Part shown: in pieces, positions 53,656-63,000 of the stretch
How positions within the stretch are numbered: the stretch's first letter is position 1
How the letters are laid out: each line of letters starts with the position of its first letter
Assembly: GCF_050624435.1 (NCBI RefSeq)
Contig: NC_134542.1
Location: 14,813,997 to 14,877,996, forward strand
Length of the DNA: 64,000 nt
Reading direction: 5' to 3'
Source: Tenrec ecaudatus
Taxonomy: Eukaryota; Chordata; Mammalia; Afrosoricida; Tenrecidae
Made by a program: the position numbers and the translations under genes
Notes under the pieces: generated by a model
What the model was told of the DNA's origin: nothing
Seen by the model: only the letters and a program-made list of their open reading frames with translations
Database searches by the model: none

Positions 53656-55260
53656 TGAAGCATGGTAGTAGGGCAAGAGGAAGGTCAAGGGAGATGGAGG
53701 AAAGAGCTAGGAGTCAAAGGGCATTCATGGAGGTCTAGACAAAGACATGTACATGCAAATATATATAGGAGGTTGGGGAAATAGATCTTTGTGTCTATAT
53801 TTATAGGTCAAGTATTAAGGTGGCGGAAGGACCTTGGGCCTCTACTCAAACACTCCCTCTATGCATGAATACCTTCTTTTATTAAATTGGAACTCTATGA
53901 TGCTCACTCTCCCGACACAACAGCTGGAAGCCAAAATGGGTGAACAAGTAAATGTGGTGAAGAAAGCTGATGGTGCCCGGCTATCAAAAGAGATAGTGAC
54001 TGGGGTCTTAAAGGCTTGAAGATAAACAAGCGGCCATCTAGCTCAGAAGCAACAAAGTCCACATGGAAGAACACACCAGCCTGTGTGATCGAGTGGTCCC
54101 AAAGGGATCAGTTACCAGGCATCAAAGAACAAAAATTCATATCATTGACTGCACACCTCCATGATAGGATCGCTGAAGACAAATGGGTGCACAAGCAAAT
54201 GTGGTGAAGAAAGCTGATGGTGCCCGGCTATCAAAAGAGATAGTGTTTGGGGTCTTAAAGGCTTGAAGGTGAACAAGCGGCCATCTCGCTCAGAAACAAA
54301 TAAGCCCACATGGAAGAAGCACACCGGCCAGTGCGATCACGAGGTGCCCAAGGGACCAGATATAAGGCATCATGCAAAAAAAAAAAAGATATAAGTGTGT
54401 GTATGTATGTGTATATATGTGTATATGTATATATGTATGCGTATATATATATTATATTAAATGAAGGGGGAAGTGCAGAGTGGAGACCCAAGGCCCATGT
54501 GTCGGCCAATGGAGATCCCCTCATAGAGGGGCTTAGGAAAGGAGATGGGTTAATTAGGGTGTGAGGTAGTATCGATGAAGAACACAGCTTTCCCCCAGAT
54601 CCTGGATGCTTCCTCCCCCCAACTACCATGATCCGAATTCTACCTTGCAGGGCTGGATAGGACAGAGGCTGTGCACTGGTACATATGAGGGTTGGAGATA
54701 CAGGGAATCCAGGGTGGATGATACCTCCAGGACCAAGGGCGTGAGGGACGATGCTGGGAGAGTGGAGGGTGAGTGGGTTGGAAAGGGGGAACTGATTACA
54801 AGGAGCCACATGTGACCTCTTCCCTGGGAGAGGGACAGCAGAGAAGGGGGGAAGGGAGACCCCGAATAGGGCAAGATATGACAAAATAACGATGTATAAA
54901 TTACCAAGGGCATATGAGGGAGGGGGGAAAAGGGAGGGAGGGGGAAAAAAAAAAAAGAGGACCTGATGCAAGGGGCTTAAGTGAAGAGCAAATGCCTCGA
55001 GAATGATTGGGACAGGGAATGTATGGGTGTGCTTTATACAATTGATGTATGTATATGTATGGATTGTGGTAAGAGTTGTTGGAGTCCCTAATAAAATGTA
55101 AATGAAGAAAAGAGGAGAAAAAAATGATTAGGGCAAAGACTGTACAGATGTGCTTTATACAATTGATGTATGTATATGTATGAACTGTGAAAAGAATTCT
55201 ATCAGCCCCAATAATTTGTTAAAAAATAAAAAATAATTTAAAAAAAATCTAAAAAAAAAA
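53656..55260 (+). mobile_element. Young L1 3' UTR insertion with two internal duplications
   Basis: 1.6 kb of L1 3' UTR. Two tandem copies of a 247-bp segment start 'GAAGAAAGCTGATGGTGCCC' at 53959 and 54206. An A run and a GT/AT tract follow (54377-54455), then the G-rich body, then two copies of the terminal segment ('ATTGATGTATGTATATGTAT' at about 55042 and 55163) and a long A-rich end. The layout is identical to 18286-19496, so both descend from one duplicated source L1. A 238-codon antisense frame (54255-54971) is discussed under findings. Confidence 0.85.
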
Positions 55261-55464
55261 AAAGAAAAAAAAAGATAATGTAATTTTTTCATGAAATTTT
55301 TCAAATCTTCTGAACTCAGATAGCTGGTAAGACAATAATAGAGTAAGAGAATCAGGAGCTGGATTACCTTGAAAGGATTTTGTGGGTCATGCAAACAATG
55401 ACCAAGTTCAGGTGCTACTCAAACAACTGGATGTTCAAGTATATCCAGAGGTGCCTTAAAAGAA

Positions 55465-55580
55465 AGACCTAGTAATTTACTTGAAAAACCAGTCACCCCA
55501 AACACCACGAAGCAAAATTCTACTCTGACCCACATGGGTTTGCCGTGAGTTGGAACCAACAATCTAACAACTGGCTTATC
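55465..55580 (+). mobile_element. AfroSINE 3' part, plus strand
   Basis: 'AAGACCTAGTAATTTACTTG', 'GCAAAATTCTACTCTGACCC' and 'GCCGTGAGTTGGAACCAACA' follow the SINE body to its 3' end. Confidence 0.6.
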
Positions 55581-57559
55581 ACAGAGAAAAGTGAGTCTGG
55601 AGTAGGTGCCGGAGATTGGCCTGAGATCAGTGGGTCACCATGGAGCAAGGTAATCAAGGTACGTACAGGTGGGCAGTGAAAAGACAAGGGACAATTGAGA
55701 GAGAGACAGTTAGAGAGTGGGAGTTTGAGAGGATAGAGTAGATAAATGGAAAATCTCAAAATTTTGCCAAAGTATCTAGTTTGGATAGACAGGGGGTTCT
55801 CAAATGATGAATGAGATCCAGTCCTAAATATTTGTAGGTAAATTGGAGCAGGTGCATCCATTCTTACTTAGCCTTACTTTAATACTAGGCTTGAAATCTT
55901 TTCCGTGTTTTAAAACTTGCAAGTTTAGCATGTAAAGGTGATTGCCATGAAGAATTTGTTGCAAACTGGGATTGGTTGAATAACTTCTAAGTGAGGGCAA
56001 ATTTAAATTACATTGAAAGGAAAGCATGAGCTGTCAGTCAAACATTCTGAACTCAGCAATTGCCCATATATGAATATGGTTGATAAGTTGTCAACACTTA
56101 TCAAGAAGTTTAATATTGTTTATAGTTATGAATTAGTTGTTCTATCTTGAGAATTTGGTTCTAAGAAAATAATTCTAAATAAAGACAATTCATATCATGT
56201 TTATAAATGCCAAGAACTTGGTAACTCAAAAAATGTCCAATTATACGTTGACTTTTGAGTGAACCATGTCTACTTATTCAATTAAATGCAACTTTGAAAA
56301 TGATGTTACAAAGACAATATAATAAAAGAATTTGTGATCTAAGATTGAGTTGGGTAAACAGGCTACAAAATTAAATGCGCAGAGTGAATGTTGTTATAAA
56401 AATATATTGACATCTTGAGTGGGGGCATATCAGACTATTCCAAGTAACTGTGCTTGGCAGGGATGATTTAGGTGATAGTCTCCATTTCCCCCCTTAATAT
56501 GTATTTTTAAAATATCCTCTAAAGTTCGACTTCTATTTTTGTAATGGAAATTATTTTTAATGATAACCATCACTGTAATCATTGTCATCACAAGGTTATA
56601 TCTTAAACCTAGCTATGCAGGTATCCTTTTCCTCCAAACTCTTGAGTTTCATCAAAGACAACAATTCCAGAGGGAGGAGATCATCCCTGGAGCGAGGAGA
56701 ATCTCAATAAGAATGAAAGGTTTACCATCAGCTTCTGGTAAAAGAACACCTTGCGTCAGATCGATTAGTAGTGCCCTAGTTTGATGAAGAATGTAAATGT
56801 AATTGCGTTTTATTGAAAATTGTAGTGTCTTCAGAATAGTTACTCCAGGTCTGCTTAAAAGCTAGCCCCATAGATAGCTACAGAGATAGCCCCATAGATA
56901 GCCCCATAGATAGCCCCATAGATAGCTACAGAGATAACCCCATAGATAGCCCCATAGATAGCCCCATAGATAGCCCCATAGATAGCTACATAGATAGCCC
57001 CTGTTCTGAAGGTAATGTAGGGACACTTGAATCATCTGTCATCTTGAAAGCCTAATACTGGCTGATCTTGATAGTAAGCAGATAAGCTGTTACTGCTACC
57101 CTAATTAAATTTTGTTAGGATAGGAGACAGAAATAGCGGAGGATCTGCTTTCTTCCCTTCGAGACTTGACATTTCCAAAGATGTCTCTGCCAATGGGGAA
57201 TGTGGTGAAGGCTGCTCTTTTATAGGAGAACTCTTACAGGAAAACATGTTGGGGGATGATTCATGAGGGTGGCAGCCTAATTAAACGAAGAAGGGGTATT
57301 ATTTTAATGCTGACAGGAACCTAGAATTATAGCTGACACTTTAAGAGGAAAGGCATTTAGGTTTGTATATCAAATTGTTCCTTGCACAATTCATGGGCAG
57401 GCAAGGGCACACCACTGAAACTAGAGGCTGCATGAAGTAAGTGGTGTAAAGAGGCTGAACTTGGGAGTAATTAGAGGTGGATGGAAATCTTGAGCCACTG
57501 TGTGCATTCTCTTCTGTTTACTTATGTAGTGTAAACAATGACAATAATGATAATTGATG
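55581..57559. other. Unassigned DNA containing a 12-bp tandem repeat
   Basis: No gene or named transposon outside the array at 56861-57001. Frames of 67-113 codons on the minus strand show no motif. Confidence 0.5.
56861..57001. repeat. 12-bp tandem repeat with variant units
   Basis: About 11-12 units of GATAGCCCCATA occur, with the variant unit starting GATAGCTACA at 56873, 56921 and 56981. The spacing is 48 and 60 bp, exact multiples of 12, which suggests higher-order duplication. Confidence 0.9.
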
Positions 57560-58266
57560 TTGTTAGGTGCCATTGGGTTGGTTCCGACTGATGGTGATAC
57601 TATGGACAACAGAAAAAACACCTCCCGGTTCTGTCCTGACCTCACAATTGGTTCTATGGCTGAGCCCATTGATGCAGCCACTGTGTCAATCCATTTCGTT
57701 GAGGGCCTTCCTCCTTTCCACTGCCCCTCCACTTTACCAAACACGACGTCCTTCTCCAGGGACTGGTCTCTCCTGACAACATGTCCAAAGTATGTAAGAC
57801 TAAGTCTTGACATCCTCTCATGTGGGAACACCCTGGTCTTACTTCTTCCAACACAAATCAGTTTTTCCTTTTAGACATCAACGGTGCTTTCAATATTCTT
57901 GAGCACCACAATTGGAATGCATCTGTTCTTCTACAATCTTCCTTAGTCACGGTCCAGCTTTCTCATGCACGCGAGGCGATGGAAAAGACCATGGCTTGGC
58001 TCAGGTGCACCTTATTCCTCAAAGTAGCATCCTCACTTGTCAATATTTTAAAATTTATAATGATGCTACCCAATATTCCAGTGGTAACAACTTTGGTCTT
58101 CCTTACTTTCAGGTTGTTAATAAGCCTTTCTTCCCATAATGCCACTTGCTTCTTCTCTAATTTTAAATCTTCCTTGATTTTAAACCATGCAGTAGGACCT
58201 TGTTCTGTTGGAACAACTGCCTCTAGATCCACGTGAAAGCCCTGAATGAGCACAATGAATTATTCT
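57560..58266 (-). mobile_element. RTE 3' half, minus strand (part 1, before the L1 insertion)
   Basis: Begins 'GTTAGGTGCCATTGGGTTGG' and continues through 'CTTTACCAAACACGACGTCC', 'AACATGTCCAAAGTATGTAA', 'TCTCATGCACGCGAGGCGAT' and 'CAACTGCCTCTAGATCCACG'. An internal deletion joins the coding part near 58080-58140. The 136- and 138-codon frames are fragments or shadows of its protein. It continues at 60274. Confidence 0.85.
58253..58266. repeat. Target-site duplication of the L1-tailed insertion, left
   Basis: CAATGAATTATTCT matches CAATGGAGTATTCT at 60274-60287 (12 of 14). RTE homology continues directly across the two copies. Confidence 0.8.
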
Positions 58267-60273
58267 TTTTTTCTGAGTGGCTTATTGCTTTATTTTCATT
58301 ATTTAAAAAAATAAATCATTTTATTGGGGACCCTTACAACAATCCATAGATCAGTTGTATCAAGCACATTTGTACATATGTTGCAATCATTATTTTCTAA
58401 ACATTTTCTTTCTACTTGAGCCCTTGGTATCAGCTCTTCTTTTTTCTCCCTCTCTCCCCCACCCTGCCACCCTTGTGAACCCTTGAGAATTTATAAATGA
58501 TTCTCATATTTTACGCCGTCCCCTGTCTCCCTTCACCCACATTTCTGTTATTTATCCCCTTTGGGGATGGGGTTATATGTTGATCATTTCAATTGGTTCC
58601 CCCCTTTTCCCCCTTCTCCTCACCTTCTCCATACCCTCATGGTATCACTGCCCTAATTATTGGCCCCGAGGGAATTATCTGTCCTGGATTTTGTGTGTTG
58701 AGAACTCTTATCGGTACCAGGGTTCATGCTCCAGTCTAGCTGGATTTGTGAGGCAGAACTGGGATCATGATAGTTGGGGGATGGGGGGAGAAAGCATTAC
58801 GGAACTAGAGGAATACTTTTGTGTTTTGTTTGTCAAGTGCCATGCTGCACCCTAGCTGGCTTGTCCCTGCCTTGTGACCCTTCTGTGAGGGGATGTTCAA
58901 TTGTTTACAGATGGGCTTTGGGGATCCACTCTGCCCCACCTCGTTTGCATCTATATGATTGTGTGTTTTGGGTCTTCTGATGTCTGATACCTGATCCTGT
59001 GGACACCTTATGATCACACAGGCTGGTGCGCTTCTTCTATGTGGGCTTTGTTGCTTCCAAGCTAGATGGCTGCTTGTTTATCTTCAATCTTTTAAGACCC
59101 CAGATGCTATATCTTTTGATAGCCGGGCACCACATTTGCTTATGCACGCATTTTGTCATCAGCGATTATGTCATGAAAGTGAGCATCACATTAGGTCATT
59201 AAAAGAAAGTGTACTTGGATTGAGGCAGACATGAGTAGAGTCCTAATGTCTGTTCACTACCTTAATTCTTAACATATAAATATATGTACATAGACTTATA
59301 TCCCTAGCTTTATATATTAATATATTTAGATATGTACATGCTTATGTTTATACTTCTAAAAATGTCTTTTACCTCCTAGTCCTTTCCACCATTTCCTTTA
59401 TTTTCCTGCTCTCCCACTATCATGTTCGATCTTCATTCAGCTCTCTACTTCCTCTTGGCTACATTGCACTTGGTCAAACCCCACCAGACATTCTATGCCC
59501 TCCTCACCATTGATTTTAGTTCTCTTGTTATTCCCTTGTCTCTGGGTTGTTGGCTGCCCCCTTCCTTTGCCCCACCTCCTCTTCTCCCCTTTCCCCACCT
59601 CCTCTTCTCCCCTTTCCCCACCTCCTTTTCTCCCCTTTCCCCACCTCCTCTTCTCCCCTTTCCCCACCTCCTCTTCTCCCCTTTCCCTGCCGGAAACCAT
59701 CAGTCCCGTTGTTTTTGTCTTGGGATTGTTTATCCTGCCTATCTGACATAGGTAGACATAAAAAAAAATTAAAGAAAAAAAAAGTCTATGAGTAAGTAGT
59801 TCCAGGCCTGTCTGCTGACCCTTATGAATGTTTTCCAATCAGGTCTTATGAGGTTCGAAGCTCTGCTCCCTGAGTCTGAAGTCTATTTTCAGAATTCCTC
59901 GGGGATTTCATTGCTTTGCTCCCCTTGCTGCTCTGTTGTACTCCCTTCATGTTATGCCCTGGTTGGGTGGGGGGGGGGGGGGGTGTCTGATTGGGCACAA
60001 TTCCTGCACTGTGTCTCTGGTGCTGTCCCTCTGTAGTGCAGTGGGTCAGTAAGGAGACATTGTGTCTCATGGTGAGACCGGCCCTAAGGACCTCTTAGTG
60101 CTTAGGGTTTCTCTGAGCAAGAAGGCTGTCCTTGAAGCTTGGTGGGCCAAGATGCTGTTCTCTCTCTCTCTTTCTCTCCCCCATCCCCCCTCTCTTTCTC
60201 TCTTAATTTCCATGTGGTCTGGGCAGACCTGCCCCTCTTCCTGGGCTGTATCTTCAGTGCTGTCCTCTGTAAT
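58267..60273 (-). mobile_element. L1-tailed insertion with a non-L1 5' module, minus strand
   Basis: On the minus strand the 3' part, about 59860 down to 58267, is young-L1 3' UTR. It runs from a short ORF2-end-like segment (about 59858-59793) through a purine-rich minisatellite (59686-59572) and the 'AAACAAGCAGCCATCTAGCT' block (59082-59063) to the 3' end at 'CCCCAATAAAATGATTTATT'. The 5' part, about 60273-59870, is not ORF2 and matches nothing else seen here; it includes a CT-rich tract and a G16-type run. The flanking duplication encloses both parts, so they moved as one 2.0-kb unit. Confidence 0.75.
59572..59686. repeat. 23-bp minisatellite in the L1 polypurine tract, 5 units
   Basis: Five units of CCACCTCCTCTTCTCCCC-TTTCC start at 59572, 59595, 59618, 59641 and 59664, one of them with a C-to-T change. 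On the L1 sense strand the units are runs of G and A. The L1 at 22.2 kb has an unexpanded G-rich tract at the same place. Confidence 0.95.
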
Positions 60274-60577
60274 CAATGGAGTATTCTGAATTACGTTTGT
60301 CTCAAGAGTATCCATATTTCATTATAGTCCACAAGTTGAATGCCTTTGCAGAGTCAATGGAACACGAGTAAACATCTTTCTGGTATTCTTTGCTTTGAGA
60401 CAAGATCCTTCTGACATCAGCAATCATATCCTTTGGTCCACATCCTCTTCTGAATCTGGCTGGAACTTCTGGCTGTACTCTGTCAATGTACTGGTACAAC
60501 AATTGTTGGGTGATTTTAAGCAAAGTTTTACTTGCCTGTGATATCAATGATATTGTTCTATAGCTTGAACATTCTGA
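60274..60577 (-). mobile_element. RTE, minus strand (part 2, after the L1 insertion)
   Basis: 'GAATGCCTTTGCAGAGTCAA', 'CATCTTTCTGGTATTCTTTG', 'GACATCAGCAATCATATCC' and 'TATCAATGATATTGTTCTAT' continue the reverse transcriptase from 58266. Confidence 0.85.
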
Positions 60578-60645
60578 TAGAAGAACAAAGAAATCTGTCT
60601 TTGAGGAAGTACAACCAGAATACTCCTTAGAAGTACAGATGTCTT
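60578..60645 (+). mobile_element. Short RTE piece, plus strand
   Basis: 'GAACAAAGAAATCTGTCTTT' and 'ACAACCAGAATACTCCTTAG' are RTE 3'-region sequence in the opposite orientation to the adjoining copy, which points to a rearrangement. Confidence 0.55.
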
Positions 60646-60823
60646 TTAAGGAGCTGTCACTTATGGACAAGAAGCAACATGAGGTCCTATGACCCAAATA
60701 CCATAACCTCCCTGAATAAGGTGCACCTGGGTCTGTTTTCTCTTTAGATCCTAGGTTCCCAAACATGGAATCCTATAAAAATACAGATCACTTGACTTCA
60801 CTTGCAACCTAATGGATCAGAGT

Positions 60824-60831
60824 CTCTAGGA
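60824..60831. repeat. SPIN target-site duplication, left
   Basis: CTCTAGGA is repeated exactly at 61025-61032, with a central TA. Confidence 0.95.
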
Positions 60832-61024
60832 CAGTGGTTCTCAACCTTCCTAATGACATGACCCTTTAATACAGTTCCTCATGTTTTGGTGACCCCCCCC
60901 CAACTAAAAATTATTTTCATAGCTACATCATAACTGTCATTTTGCTACTGTTAGGAATTGATGGACCCTTGTGAAGGGTCATTTGATCCCCAAAGGGGCA
61001 CAACCCACAGGCTGAGGACCGCTG
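60832..61024 (+). mobile_element. SPIN non-autonomous hAT transposon (short form)
   Basis: A 193-bp element from CAGTGGTTCTCAACC to 'GGCTGAGGACCGCTG', with 'TACAGTTCCTCATGTTTTGG' and 'CATTTTGCTACTGTTAGGAA', flanked by a perfect 8-bp duplication. It has the same central deletion as the copies at 14.3 and 37.4 kb. The host sequence is a MER5A-type hAT. Confidence 0.95.
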
Positions 61025-61105
61025 CTCTAGGAAGAGGAGTTCAAGGAGATGGAGTTTCCCCAGGTGACCAGGTGAGTCTAATGATCAGCCAAGGTGGAGA
61101 ATATA

Positions 61106-61694
61106 GGCCTTTCCCCCTGCTTCTACCTGCCTTCTATCCTACCTCTGTATATAAATAGAGGTCTGGCTGTCAATTTTCTTCCAGATGTTCTCTAGATCTC
61201 TTACTTGCAAAATGGGTCCAGGCAGGGTGGTGGGTCAAATAATGTATTTTTTTCCTGGGAATTCTTGGGTCTGGAAGACACTGATGTATGATGTATGCGT
61301 ACTCTTAGACTTGCTTTAAGCTGGAAAGGACTTGGAATTGTTCTTTTCAGAAGAGTCATTTGATGAAATGCTGATGACTAGCTGCACCAGATGGAAGATT
61401 TAGAGAATGCAAGTGTGGGAAGCACAGTGGCATACCAAGCAGGAAGTAATAGAAAAATATATAGTGGGCTAATAGCTTCACAACATGACTAATATAATTA
61501 GTTTCACAAATTGTACAGGCAAACACTCTTGGAAGGGTAAAAGCGATACATCATTACACATTTTGTAAAAGTCTATAAAGCATGAATTAACAATTCGGTT
61601 CCTGCCTTGGGCAACTGGGCCTTAATATTAATGGGGCCTCTCTTGAGGCTATATTGAAGATAGTTCAGAAATTTCTTTCTAGGTGTTGAGAAAT
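61106..61694. other. Unassigned non-coding DNA
   Basis: Nothing recognised. Confidence 0.5.
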
Positions 61695-63000
61695 TTATTG
61701 TCCCTGATTGAGGATCATTTCTAGGGCACTATTAACTCCAGAAATTATCGAGCAATATCACTAATTTCACATGCAAGTAAAGTTTTTCTAACGATAATTA
61801 AAAATGATTGCAGTTATATATCAACTGAAATGCAGAAATTCAAGCCAGAGTCTCTAGAGGATGTGAAATTAGGGCCATCATCGCTAATTTCAAAAGACTC
61901 TTAGGTGGAAGCAGGAAATACAAGAAAGATGTTTACCTGTATTTTATTGCTTAAGGAAAGGCAGTCAAATATATGGATTATAACAAACTCTGGATAACAT
62001 AGCAAAGAATGAGAATTTCAAATAATCTAATTTTGCTCATGAGAAATCTGTACACAGACCAAGAGACAGTCAATGAAATAGAAGGGGGAGGGTACTATAT
62101 GGTTAAACCAGGAAAGATGTCCATTAGGGTTGTATCTTCTCATTATATTTTTCCAGTTTGTTTCCAGGAAAATAATCTGAGAAACTGGATTACTTAAAGA
62201 ATGTGACACCAAATTTAGAGGAAGACTAATTAGCAACCTATGGTATGCAGGTGTTTGCTGAAAGGGAAGATAGCTGGAAGGACTTACTGATAAAGATCAA
62301 AGGAAGACAGCCTGGAGTATGAATTACCCTTCAGCCTAAGGAAAACAAAAGTCCTCACAACATGACCCAAAAGCAACATCATGATAAATGGAGAATTGAT
62401 GTTCTCAAGTATTTCATTTTACTTGGATCCACAAATCCTCTCCAGGGAAGAAGCAGTCAAGAAAGCAAACAACTTACTGCCTTGGGCAAATCTTCTGCAG
62501 AAATCTCTTTAAAAAGTTAAAAGCAAAGATGTCACTTTGCACATGAAAGTGTCCCTGATCCAAGATACAGTAGCTTGAATTGCTTCATATGCACTGGAAA
62601 CTGGACAATGAATAAGGAACATAATTGATGCTTTTAAATTATAGTGTGAACAAAGAATATCGATTACACCACAGATTGCCAGAAGCATGAATAAATCTTT
62701 CTGGAAAGAAACATAGCCAGAATGTCCCTTCTGTCAAGGATGATGAGGTCACAGCTCCTGTGCTTTGGACTTGTTATCAAGAAAGTCCAAGAAGGACATC
62801 ATGCTTGTTAAATCAGAAGGCTAGCAAAACAGAGGAAGACTCTCAAGGAGAAGAAGACTGGCAAAGTGACCGCAACAATGAAAGGAAAAACAGCAATGCC
62901 TGGGAAGATGGCGCAAGACCGGGCAGAGTCTGTTGTGCGTGCCATTCTGATGTAGATGGGGTCATTTGGGGTCAGAATCCACTGAGGGCACCTAACAACC
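61695..63000 (+). mobile_element. RTE reverse transcriptase to 3' end, diverged, plus strand
   Basis: 'AACTCCAGAAATTATCGAGC' and 'CTAATTTCACATGCAAGTAA' lie in the early reverse transcriptase. 'AGCAACCTATGGTATGCAGG' (62231) is the decayed N-N-L-x-Y-A-D region, reading L-W-Y-A-G. 'GATCCACAAATCCTCTCC', 'TGAATAAGGAACATAATTGA' and the 3' end 'GAATCCACTGAGGGCACCTA' (62977) follow. More diverged than the RTE copies at 37 or 57 kb. Confidence 0.75.

Larger units (their letters stand above)
60745..61105. mobile_element. MER5A-type ancient hAT, split by SPIN
   Basis: Left of the SPIN are 'ATAAAAATACAGATCACTTG' and 'ATGGATCAGAGTCTCTAGGA'. Right of it are 'GTTTCCCCAGGTGACC' and 'GTCTAATGATCAGCCAAGG'. 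Joined, they follow the MER5A-like layout (TTTAAAAATAC..., ATTCTGATT..., CCCCAGGTGATTCTAATG...). It is old and non-coding. Confidence 0.6.

Noticed and set aside
54255..54971. Longest open frame in the window (238 codons, minus) as a host gene
   Set aside because: It lies antisense within an L1 3' UTR, spans simple repeats, and a homologous frame exists in the other L1 copy. It is kept only as a finding.
18286..55260. Segmental duplication linking 18.3-19.5 kb and 53.7-55.3 kb
   Set aside because: The similarity stops at the L1 boundaries, and the first copy has its own target duplication, so they are separate insertions of one L1 subfamily.
56861..57001. CRISPR-like repeat array
   Set aside because: Units are contiguous with no unique spacers, in a mammalian genome. 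It is a plain tandem repeat.
57421..57874. Frames of 136 and 106 codons as separate genes
   Set aside because: They are, respectively, a decayed RTE reverse-transcriptase end and its antisense shadow.
59969..59983. Poly-G run as an assembly gap artefact
   Set aside because: It lies in the 5' module of the L1-tailed insertion and is continuous with flanking sequence. Length error is possible but the tract appears real.
3925..63000. BovB identity for the RTE copies
   Set aside because: BovB is also RTE-clade, but the 3' end here is the afrotherian TTAGGTGCC...GACTCATAGTGACC type that pairs with AfroSINE, not the ruminant/squamate BovB end.
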